This document shows, in pieces, positions 45,569 to 52,732 of a stretch of 64,000 nucleotides of DNA. Source of the DNA: an uncultured Oscillospiraceae bacterium (lineage in GTDB: Bacteria > Bacillota > Clostridia > Oscillospirales > Oscillospiraceae). Below the pieces are notes generated by a model. It had not been told where the DNA came from and did not search any database. It saw nothing but the letters and a program-made list of their open reading frames with translations. Made by a program: the position numbers and the translations under genes. The stretch's first letter is position 1. The number at the start of each line of letters is the position of its first letter. The DNA is taken from contig CAKUDE010000006.1 of assembly GCA_934645175.1 (NCBI GenBank), forward strand, positions 11,280 to 75,279, written 5' to 3'.

Positions 45569-45594
45569 AATCAGCCGCCATATGGCGGCTGATT
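45569..45594 (-). repeat. Perfect 26-base palindrome between frr and uppS
   Basis: AATCAGCCGCCAT followed by its exact reverse complement, with no loop. In RNA it would give a hairpin of about 11 bp just after the frr stop. No T tract follows, so it is not a terminator; it could be a processing or stability element or a protein-binding site. Confidence 0.75.
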
Positions 45595-45603
45595 CCGGAA
45601 GCA

Positions 45604-46158
45604 TCAGATCTCCATAAGCTCCTTTTCCTTGGCGGCGCAGGCTTCATCGACCTTTTTGATATATTTGTCGGTCAAATCCTGAAGATCCTTCTCGGCCTTC
45701 TTCTGGTCGTCCTCGGTAATCTCGCTCTTTTTCTTCAGATTTTTGATGTAATCCATCGCATCGCGGCGGACATTGCGCATCGCGACCTTGGCCTCTTCGC
45801 CGTACTTTTTGACCTGCTTGACCAGCTCGCGGCGGCGCTCCTCGGTAAGCTGCGGAAATACCAGACGGATCACACGGCCGTCGTTCTGCGGGTTAATACC
45901 GAGATCGGACGACTGGATCGCCTTCTCGATTTTTTTCAGCAGCGAGCCGTCCCACGGTTGGATGACCAGCGTGCGGGCATCCGGCGAAGAAATAGTACCG
46001 ACCTGACCGACGGGAGTATCGACACCATAGTATTCGACCTCAATGCGGTCAAGCACGCGGGCATTGGCGCGGCCGGCGCGAATGGCGCCGAAGTCCTCCG
46101 CCAAAACATCAAGCGTGCGATCCATCTTGCGGGAAAAATCCTTAAAGTCAACTGCCAT
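45604..46158 (-). CDS. frr: Ribosome recycling factor
   Basis: A 184-residue RRF. Landmarks are the helical N-terminus RKMDRTLDVLAEDFGAIRAGRANA, the beta domain YYGVDTPVGQVGTIS, and the C-terminal helices AKVAMRNVRRDAMDYIK. It splits post-termination ribosomes with EF-G. AAGGAGG precedes the ATG at 46158, and one base separates it from pyrH. Confidence 0.97.
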   Translation of the reverse strand: MAVDFKDFSRKMDRTLDVLAEDFGAIRAGRANARVLDRIEVEYYGVDTPVGQVGTISSPDARTLVIQPWDGSLLKKIEKAIQSSDLGINPQNDGRVIRLVFPQLTEERRRELVKQVKKYGEEAKVAMRNVRRDAMDYIKNLKKKSEITEDDQKKAEKDLQDLTDKYIKKVDEACAAKEKELMEI

Positions 46159-46159
46159 G

Positions 46160-46882
46160 TTATTTATCCTCCTTAACAACTGTTCCGATCTTTTCACCCA
46201 TCACCACGCGCAGGATATTCTGCGGATCCTTCAGTGCAAAGAGGATGATGGGAATATGGTTGTCCATTGCCAGCGTCATCGCGGTCGTGTCCGTAGCCTG
46301 AAGATTCTCGGCCAACACTCTGTGATAACTCAGCTCGTCATATTTCACGGCGGAGGCGTCCTTTGCGGGATCGGCGGTATAAACGCCATCCACATTTTTC
46401 GCCAGCAGCACCGCGTCGGCGTTGATCTCCGCCGCGCGAAGCACCGCACCGGTATCCGTAGAGAAGAAGGGGTTGCCGGTCCCGCAGGCAAAGATCACAA
46501 CTCTCCCCTTTTCCATGTGACGGATCGCACGTCCGCGAATGTAAGGCTCTGCAATGGCACGCATTTCCAGCGCTGTCTGCACGCGTGCGGCAACGCCGCG
46601 CTGTTCCAGAACGTCGGCAATGGCCAACGCATTCATGGTCGTCGCCAGCATTCCCATATGGTCGGCGCGAGTGCGCTCCATTCGGTCGCTGCCGTCCTTC
46701 ACACCCCGCCAGAAATTTCCTCCGCCGACAACGATGCCGACCTGCACGCCGAGCGCAACACACTGCTTCACAACGTCGCAAACACTGCCGATTACGTCAA
46801 AATCCAGCCCGCGATGCGCGTCGCCCGCAAGCGCCTCGCCACTGAGCTTGAGCAGCACGCGGCGATATTTAGGCTCATTCAA
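46160..46882 (-). CDS. pyrH: UMP kinase
   Basis: A 240-residue bacterial UMP kinase of the amino-acid kinase fold. [25 protein letters not shown] and [13 protein letters not shown] are the family motifs. The start is taken as TTG at 46882, where AAAGGAG lies 8 bases upstream; a GTG at 46891 overlaps that site. First gene of the pyrH-frr-uppS-cdsA-dxr-rseP-ispG-polC transcript. Confidence 0.96.
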   Translation of the reverse strand: MNEPKYRRVLLKLSGEALAGDAHRGLDFDVIGSVCDVVKQCVALGVQVGIVVGGGNFWRGVKDGSDRMERTRADHMGMLATTMNALAIADVLEQRGVAARVQTALEMRAIAEPYIRGRAIRHMEKGRVVIFACGTGNPFFSTDTGAVLRAAEINADAVLLAKNVDGVYTADPAKDASAVKYDELSYHRVLAENLQATDTTAMTLAMDNHIPIILFALKDPQNILRVVMGEKIGTVVKEDK

Positions 46883-46917
46883 GAGAATCACTCCTTTGTC
46901 TCCTTCATTCTCCGTCT

Positions 46918-46946
46918 ATTGTATAATAAATCACGGGAATTGACAA
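46918..46946 (-). promoter_or_regulatory. Sigma-A promoter of the pyrH operon
   Basis: TTGTCA (46941-46946), 17-base spacer, TACAAT (46918-46923) on the minus strand. The next terminator-like hairpin is only after polC, some 10 kb away. Confidence 0.75.
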
Positions 46947-47027
46947 CCGAAAATTTTGGTTTTTCCAAATTGTTTTCAATTATCAATCTCCTTCCACCCA
47001 AATTCGGCAGATTTCATGAATTCCGGC

Positions 47028-47056
47028 TTGCAAATTTGGCAAAAGTGTTATATACT
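47028..47056 (+). promoter_or_regulatory. Sigma-A promoter of glnS
   Basis: TTGCAA (47028-47033), 17-base spacer, TATACT (47051-47056). No T-box leader is present; the start codon follows within about 35 bases. Confidence 0.75.
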
Positions 47057-47088
47057 ATGTGCGAAAAATGCATGAGAGGGTGAAGCGA

Positions 47089-48774
47089 ATGGAAGACCGT
47101 CGTGTTTTTCCGGAACCTAAAAACTTTATAGAATCCTTCATCGTTGAGGATCTGTCCGAGGGCGGACAATATGAGGGAATGCAGGTACACACCCGCTTTC
47201 CGCCGGAGCCAAACGGATATCTTCACATCGGCCACTGCAAGGCGCTGTGCATCGATTTTGGCACCGCCGAGCGCTTCGGCGGCATCTGCAATCTGCGTAT
47301 GGATGACACAAATCCGACCAAGGAGGATGTGGAGTACGTCGAAGCGATTAAGCAGGACATTCACTGGCTCGGTTTTGACTGGGACGACCGTTTCTACTAC
47401 GCCTCACAGTACTTCGACAAAATGTATGAATGTGCCGAAGGGCTGATTAAAAAAGGACTCGCCTACGTCTGCGAATTGACACCGGAGCAAATGAAGGAAA
47501 TGCGCGGCGACCTCAACACGCCCGCCGTCAGCCCTTACCGTGATCGGCCGATGGAGGAATCGCTCGATCTGTTCCGCCGGATGCGCGCAGGCGAATTCCC
47601 GAACGGCGCCATGACGCTCCGCGCAAAAATTGATCTTGCCTCCGGTAACTTCAATATGCGCGATCCTGCTATTTACCGCATCAATCATATGCCCCATCAC
47701 GCCACCGGGGACAAGTGGTGCATCTATCCAATGTACGATTTTGCGCATCCCATCGAAGATGCGATGGAGCATATTACGCACTCGCTGTGCTCGCTGGAAT
47801 TTGAGGCGCACCGCCCTCTGTATAACTGGGTTGTTGAACACTGTGATCTGCCCGCAAAGCCGCGGCAGATAGAGTTTGCGCGTCTGGGGATTGATCACAC
47901 CGTCATGAGCAAGCGTAAGCTTCGCCGTCTCGTAGAAGAAAACCGTGTCATCGGTTGGGACGATCCGAGAATGCCGACACTCTGCGGACTGCGCCGCAGA
48001 GGCTATACGCCGGCCTCCATCCGTAATTTCTGTGAGCGCATCGGCGTCGCCAAGGTCGCCTCGACGGTAGAGTATGCTTTTCTGGAACACTGTCTGCGTG
48101 AGGATCTGAATGAAACCGCCGCGCGCGTTATGGCCGTCCTGCACCCTATTCGGCTGACAGTGACAAATTACCCGGAAGGCAAGACAGAGGTCTTTTCCGT
48201 GGAGAATCATCCGAACCATCCGGAGATGGGTTCGCGCGAGGTTCCTTTCTCGCGCAGCCTCTGGATTGAGGCCGAAGATTTTCAACCGGAAAAGGTCGGC
48301 AAGTTCTTCCGGCTTTTCCCGGGAAATGAAGTTCGTCTCAAGGGCGCCTATGTGGTCAAGTGTACCGGCTTCCGCACGGATGAGACCGGAGCCGTAACCG
48401 AGGTCCTGTGCGAATACGACCCGGATTCACGCGGCGGAGACCCGGCCGACGGACGCAAGATCAAGTCAACGATCCATTGGGTCGATGCGTCCACCTGCGC
48501 AGACGCCGAAGTACGTCTGTACTCTAACCTGTTTACCGACGCAGACCCTGATGCAGCGGATAAGGATTTCATCGAATGTCTGAATCCCGACTCGTTGGAG
48601 GTCCTGACCGGCTGTAAGGTTGAGGCTGCTCTGGTCTGCGCTGCGGCGGCGCCCGCCGCCTTCCAGTTCATGCGTCTCGGCTATTTCTGCCCGGACAGCA
48701 AGGATTCCTCCCCGGAACACCCCGTATTTAACCGCTCGGTCAGCCTGAAAGACAGCTACAAGCCCGAAAAATAA
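47089..48774 (+). CDS. glnS: Glutaminyl-tRNA synthetase
   Basis: A 561-residue class I synthetase. HIGH is exact at residues 46-49 (GYLHIGHCK), and VMSKRKL is the KMSKS loop. RMDDTNP and the C-terminal anticodon-binding beta-barrels are complete. The length and RFPPEPNGYLHIGH place it as GlnRS, not GluRS. Most Firmicutes lack GlnRS and make Gln-tRNA by the GatCAB route, though some Clostridia carry it. The start at 47089 follows GAGAGGGTG. A stand-alone plus-strand gene with its own promoter and terminator. Confidence 0.95.
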   Translation: MEDRRVFPEPKNFIESFIVEDLSEGGQYEGMQVHTRFPPEPNGYLHIGHCKALCIDFGTAERFGGICNLRMDDTNPTKEDVEYVEAIKQDIHWLGFDWDDRFYYASQYFDKMYECAEGLIKKGLAYVCELTPEQMKEMRGDLNTPAVSPYRDRPMEESLDLFRRMRAGEFPNGAMTLRAKIDLASGNFNMRDPAIYRINHMPHHATGDKWCIYPMYDFAHPIEDAMEHITHSLCSLEFEAHRPLYNWVVEHCDLPAKPRQIEFARLGIDHTVMSKRKLRRLVEENRVIGWDDPRMPTLCGLRRRGYTPASIRNFCERIGVAKVASTVEYAFLEHCLREDLNETAARVMAVLHPIRLTVTNYPEGKTEVFSVENHPNHPEMGSREVPFSRSLWIEAEDFQPEKVGKFFRLFPGNEVRLKGAYVVKCTGFRTDETGAVTEVLCEYDPDSRGGDPADGRKIKSTIHWVDASTCADAEVRLYSNLFTDADPDAADKDFIECLNPDSLEVLTGCKVEAALVCAAAAPAAFQFMRLGYFCPDSKDSSPEHPVFNRSVSLKDSYKPEK

Positions 48775-48780
48775 AAAGAA

Positions 48781-48810
48781 ACCACCGGTTTCTGCCGGTG
48801 GTTTTCCTTT
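48781..48810. terminator. Terminator after glnS
   Basis: ACCACCGG stem with a 6-base loop followed by TTTTCCTTT on the plus strand; the reverse side also has a T-rich tail. Confidence 0.8.
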
Positions 48811-48857
48811 GCGGCGGTGGTCATGCCGTGTATTTTCTTGCAGACTGCTGTCTAATC

Positions 48858-48888
48858 GCAAAAGCCCGTGGCTTGCGCCACGGGCTTT
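48858..48888 (-). terminator. Terminator of the S-layer protein gene
   Basis: AAAGCCCGTGGC stem, TTGC loop, perfect 12-bp complement; minus-strand tail TTTTGCG. It lies 40 bases past the stop. Confidence 0.8.
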
Positions 48889-48927
48889 CGCTTGCAGGGG
48901 ATTACACATAAGGATGGAAAGGAAAGA

Positions 48928-51900
48928 TTATTCGTTCGGATTGATGAGATTCCAGAAGCGCTGGAACAGGACGGCGCCCTCACAGCGAATCAGTTTCTCA
49001 TTGGGCGCGAGCGTCGTTTCCGTGCGCCCGATCATCAGGCCAATGGCGTTGGCCCAGCGCATGGCTTCCAGTGCATACGGCTGGATGCTTCCCGCATCGG
49101 TATAACCGCTCAGGTCGGCACGTTCGCTGACATCCATACCCTTATACTGTGCATAACGGTAGAGCATGGTGACAGCCTGCTGGCGGCTTACGTTAGAATA
49201 CGGCTCGAAGGTCGATTCCGTCATGCCGAGAACGATCCCGTTCTCCGAGGCCCACGAGACAGCCTCCGCAAACCAAGCATCGGCCTTGACATCCTTAAAC
49301 TTCTCGGAAACGGCGACTTCCGGTTCACCGTCGAGACGATAAAGCATCTGGACGAACATAGCGCGAGACATTGTCATATACGGGGCAAACGTTCCGTCGC
49401 CCATACCGTTGACAAGGCCCTTCTCGTAAACAAACATGATGGAATCCTGCGCCCACTGACCGCGAATATCGGTAAAGGGCAGCGCATCATCCGAAACGAT
49501 GGTCAGGATGTACTTCTGCTCCGCGCCGCTTTCGCTGACGGAGGTCACAAGGAAACGGTTCGGTTCCGTAACGCCGCTGCCGAAGTAGAGGCGATAGGCA
49601 TAAGCGTTGCTCTGCTCCACGATGGAGCACTTGTCCTCACCGGAAATCTGCTCAACGGAGAGAATCTTGCCCTCTGAGGGAGCAGCCAGCCACACTCTGG
49701 GCTTATCAACGCCCTTCGTGCTGATCTCATAGTTGATATACTCAACAGGCTTCAGCCCGGAGGTGTTCGGTGCGGCATTGGACTTATTGATGACATACTG
49801 CGGCCGGTTGTCACGGTTAAACACCTTAATCGTCACCGTCGCAGTGTTACTGACGGAGGTAACAACGTTGTCGCCGTCCGTGTTGGCTGCAACACAGCGG
49901 AAATAGGTCGTACCCAGTGCCTCGGTGGAAACGGGCAGACGGTTTTCGGTTGCACCCTCCACATCCTGCCAGGTCTCACCGTCCGCAGAAGACTGCCACT
50001 GGAGGCTCAGTGTGCCTTTCTTAAGAGGCTTGAGAGAAATTTCCAGGTCATCCGCCTTGGTATTCGGCTCATACTTAATCAGGTCTTCGCTCAGATTCTT
50101 GTCGAACAGCGGGTACTCCGTCTCGGATACGCCGATACAGATCACGTTCGCACTGTCATTCTTATAGTAGAGATTGCCGTTCTTGTCGCAGATCATGCTG
50201 CTGATGCAATACTGCTCATAGCCCTTTGCGTCGTAAAGCTCAATGACCTCAACGTCGGTCACGTCCTTCGCATCTACACGCACAAGCGTCACGCCGCCGG
50301 GGATAGAGTTGTATGTGCTGTAGAAGCACAGAACACCTTCGGACTGCTCATACGCAGTGGAAAGCAGCATGGAGCACTGCGGATAACCCTTCAGGTCTAC
50401 CGCTTTGACGATGTTCAGCGTCTTTCGATCGGCAATCACAAAGCTGCCGCTCGAACCGGTCTCGGAAATACCACTGCCGGTGCCGAAATACACATAATCA
50501 CCGTAGACAACGGGCGTGGACGTGCTCTGCGCATGAATATTGGAAAGCTTCAGGCCGTTGATCATGCCCGTCTTTTCGTCGATCTCTGCGCGGCAGAGAT
50601 AGCCGCCCTTGGTGGTGAAGTAGAGACTGCCGTCAACATAAGTCAGAGCGCTTCTCTGGTCGCCGCAGCCGGTCAGCTCCACGGAGCAAACGGGTCGGAT
50701 CTCATCATTCTCAGCGTAGGACTTCTTGAACACCAGCAGACGGGAATTTCCCGTAAAGCCGCTGTCGCCGTCATCGGTACCGACGCAGATGTAGTCACCA
50801 ACCGCAACGGAACCGGCCCAGTAGAAGCCGCCGGTTACGGTATAGGACCATTCCAGTTCGCCGGTCGCGGCATTCAGGCAAACAAAATTCGCGTCGCGGG
50901 TTTCGCCGTACCAGAAGCCGGTGTAGACGTGTCCGTCGGAAACGGTAATGGGCGAAAGCGCCTGACCCTTCAGTTCGTCGGAGTAGACCCAGACGGACTC
51001 AAGATCCGTAGCGGTAAAAGCCTGTACGGTACCGTTGCCGAGCGGAGCATAGATCAGTCCATCCGCATAGGCGGGCGGCGTATAGCCGTAGCTCGGAGCC
51101 TGCGCCATCTCGCCGGTCGCAAGAGTCTCTCCGGTTGCGAGGTCGAGCTTGTAGATGGTCTTGCTGCTCATAACAATGAGCGCATCGTCCACAATAATTT
51201 GTACGCTGGGAGCCGCAGACCAACCGCTGCCGAGCTTTCTTGCCCAGCGGAATTGTGCATACTCGGGCCCGAAAGGCGTAGCCACATCCGTGATACCGTT
51301 GTTCGTATCGCTGTTGCGGAAGTTCTTCCAGTCGGCGCTGACACTCTTCGCATAGACGGTTACTTCGCAATACGGGGAGATGAAATACTGTTCCTCGTCC
51401 GGATCGCCGACAGCGGCGAGACGGACGGTACCGGCATCCTTGAAGGTGTAGGTCAGCTTGCCGTCCTTGTCGGTCTTGACGATGTTATTATTGTCGTCAT
51501 AAAGGAAATCGACAAAAGCCCCCTTCTCGTCGAGCTTACCAACGGCAACGTCGGCCATCGGCTTAAGGCTCGTCAGTGGCTGTGTGGGATTGCCGGGCGC
51601 GGAGAACATACTTTCGTAAGCCGTAAAGCCCGTCAGCGTGAGCGTCAGGGTATCACCCGCAGCGACAAAGGTAGACTTGGTATCGAAGTACAGGTAGGTG
51701 TTGAGCATACCGTACATCTCATCGTCGGTCAGGAGGAAGAACTCCACCTCGTCACCGTCGGAAAGGACACACTCGTTGGCGGCGTAGCCGTCGGTCATCT
51801 CACCCACCGGCACACGGTCATTGACCGTAAACATGATGCCCGTGGCAGCGCTGAGGCCAAAGATTTTCGTCATATAGCTCTCGGTGCCGCCGATGTAATT

Positions 51901-52224
51901 CTTCATGGTTTCTGCGGTGAAATTCTCACCGTAGAGCACCTCATGCGCGGTCAGGATCGCGTCGGCAACGGTGATCTCACCGTCCTTCACGCCGTGGTCG
52001 ACACCGCCGACCATTGTCCCCTCGGGGGCATTCTTCCAACCGTACTTCTTGACGGTATCCTGCTTGACCGTGATTTTCTGCCGCAGCATCGGGAAGCTGT
52101 AGCTTTCACCGCTGTAGCAGCTGAACCATACGCTGACGGTCTTCTCGGCCGCCGCGCTGAACGACGGAACGAGAGAAAGCACCAGCGCCAGCACAAGCAG
52201 CAGACTGCAAATGCGTTTTCTCAT
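48928..52224 (-). CDS. Surface protein: DUF4430, beta-propeller, Ig-like and three SLH domains
   Basis: A 1098-residue exported protein. Signal peptide RICSLLLVLALVLSLVPSFSAAA. Residues ~30-180 match the DUF4430 fold (ITVADAILTAHEVLYGEN, TGIMFTVNDRVP, LSDGDEVEFFLL), related to the cobalamin-binding beta domain of transcobalamin/intrinsic factor. Residues ~300-690 form a PQQ-like beta-propeller with repeated YKLDLATGE, FVCLNAATGELEWSY blocks. An Ig-like domain follows. Three S-layer homology domains (from about residue 915: FTDIRGQWAQDSIMFVYEKG, FKDVKADAWFAEAVSWA, YALEAMRWANAIGLM) anchor it to the cell wall. AGAGGTG precedes the ATG at 52224. Expression is under a cobalamin riboswitch, which supports corrinoid binding. 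The role is inferred. Confidence 0.88.
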   Translation of the reverse strand: MRKRICSLLLVLALVLSLVPSFSAAAEKTVSVWFSCYSGESYSFPMLRQKITVKQDTVKKYGWKNAPEGTMVGGVDHGVKDGEITVADAILTAHEVLYGENFTAETMKNYIGGTESYMTKIFGLSAATGIMFTVNDRVPVGEMTDGYAANECVLSDGDEVEFFLLTDDEMYGMLNTYLYFDTKSTFVAAGDTLTLTLTGFTAYESMFSAPGNPTQPLTSLKPMADVAVGKLDEKGAFVDFLYDDNNNIVKTDKDGKLTYTFKDAGTVRLAAVGDPDEEQYFISPYCEVTVYAKSVSADWKNFRNSDTNNGITDVATPFGPEYAQFRWARKLGSGWSAAPSVQIIVDDALIVMSSKTIYKLDLATGETLATGEMAQAPSYGYTPPAYADGLIYAPLGNGTVQAFTATDLESVWVYSDELKGQALSPITVSDGHVYTGFWYGETRDANFVCLNAATGELEWSYTVTGGFYWAGSVAVGDYICVGTDDGDSGFTGNSRLLVFKKSYAENDEIRPVCSVELTGCGDQRSALTYVDGSLYFTTKGGYLCRAEIDEKTGMINGLKLSNIHAQSTSTPVVYGDYVYFGTGSGISETGSSGSFVIADRKTLNIVKAVDLKGYPQCSMLLSTAYEQSEGVLCFYSTYNSIPGGVTLVRVDAKDVTDVEVIELYDAKGYEQYCISSMICDKNGNLYYKNDSANVICIGVSETEYPLFDKNLSEDLIKYEPNTKADDLEISLKPLKKGTLSLQWQSSADGETWQDVEGATENRLPVSTEALGTTYFRCVAANTDGDNVVTSVSNTATVTIKVFNRDNRPQYVINKSNAAPNTSGLKPVEYINYEISTKGVDKPRVWLAAPSEGKILSVEQISGEDKCSIVEQSNAYAYRLYFGSGVTEPNRFLVTSVSESGAEQKYILTIVSDDALPFTDIRGQWAQDSIMFVYEKGLVNGMGDGTFAPYMTMSRAMFVQMLYRLDGEPEVAVSEKFKDVKADAWFAEAVSWASENGIVLGMTESTFEPYSNVSRQQAVTMLYRYAQYKGMDVSERADLSGYTDAGSIQPYALEAMRWANAIGLMIGRTETTLAPNEKLIRCEGAVLFQRFWNLINPNE

Positions 52225-52281
52225 GGTTGCACCTCTGAAAAAATGTGATTTATGTCGTACGCCGCAATGGCGCATCAACCA

Positions 52282-52316
52282 AATAAAAAGCACCGTGTCT
52301 ACAACAAAGACACGGT
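52282..52316 (-). terminator. Expression-platform terminator of the cobalamin riboswitch
   Basis: GCACCGTGTC paired with GACACGGTGC (loop TTTGTTGTA), followed by TTTTTATTT on the minus strand. It lies between the aptamer and the coding region, as expected for transcriptional control. Confidence 0.85.
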
Positions 52317-52359
52317 GCAAACGAATTAATGCACACGAAAAGCCACGCCGGGAACGCCG

Positions 52360-52569
52360 GACACGGCGGAGACTCTGGAGTATCCTGACTCGCATTTTGC
52401 GGAAGAATCCGCACGCCCTGCTCCTGCCTTCCCCGCAAATGCGAGTGGTAAACGAATTTCACACGGTATCCCGTGCTTCGGAGCGGTCTGACGCTTACAG
52501 TACCGTTTCTGTGCGGGGCTTTTCACCCCATTCCTCGCCGGACAAGCGGCCGAGTCCCCTATTCACTTC
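52360..52569 (-). ncRNA. Cobalamin (B12) riboswitch aptamer
   Basis: On the minus strand the leader has the cobalamin-aptamer landmarks in order: GGTGAAAAGCCCC (52515-52527), TACTGTAA (52495-52502), GGGGAAGG (52427-52434) and CAGGATAC (52380-52387). These match the conserved GGTGAAAATCC / CACTGT / GGGAAG / GTCAGGATACC pattern. It begins a few bases after a consensus promoter and is followed by a terminator, then the DUF4430/SLH gene. Binding of B12 should lower expression. Confidence 0.93.
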
Positions 52570-52575
52570 GGTCAC

Positions 52576-52604
52576 ATTATAATCCCCGCGCATAAAAATG
52601 TCAA
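52576..52604 (-). promoter_or_regulatory. Consensus sigma-A promoter of the riboswitch transcript
   Basis: TTGACA (52599-52604), 17-base spacer, TATAAT (52576-52581) on the minus strand. Both hexamers are perfect. Confidence 0.92.
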
Positions 52605-52696
52605 GTATTATTTTGGAGTATTTCTCCAAAACCGTCTTTTCCGAAAAAAGTACCGACAGTTGAAACAATTCCCTGTTGCATTCGTCTGAAATGTGT

Positions 52697-52702
52697 TATA
52701 AT
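52697..52702 (+). promoter_or_regulatory. Extended -10 promoter of the P-type ATPase gene
   Basis: TG-T-TATAAT with the -10 at 52697-52702; a TTGCAT lies 15 bases upstream, short for a -35. Confidence 0.55.
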
Positions 52703-52732
52703 GGAAAAGAAGTTGGTTCAAAGGAGCTTTTT

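Noticed and set aside
47041-47088. T-box leader in front of glnS
   Set aside because: The distance from the promoter to the start codon is only about 30 bases, too short for a T-box.
52250-52526. Minus-strand frames of 66-70 codons in the leader of the S-layer gene
   Set aside because: They lie entirely within the cobalamin riboswitch and its terminator and have no independent start signals.
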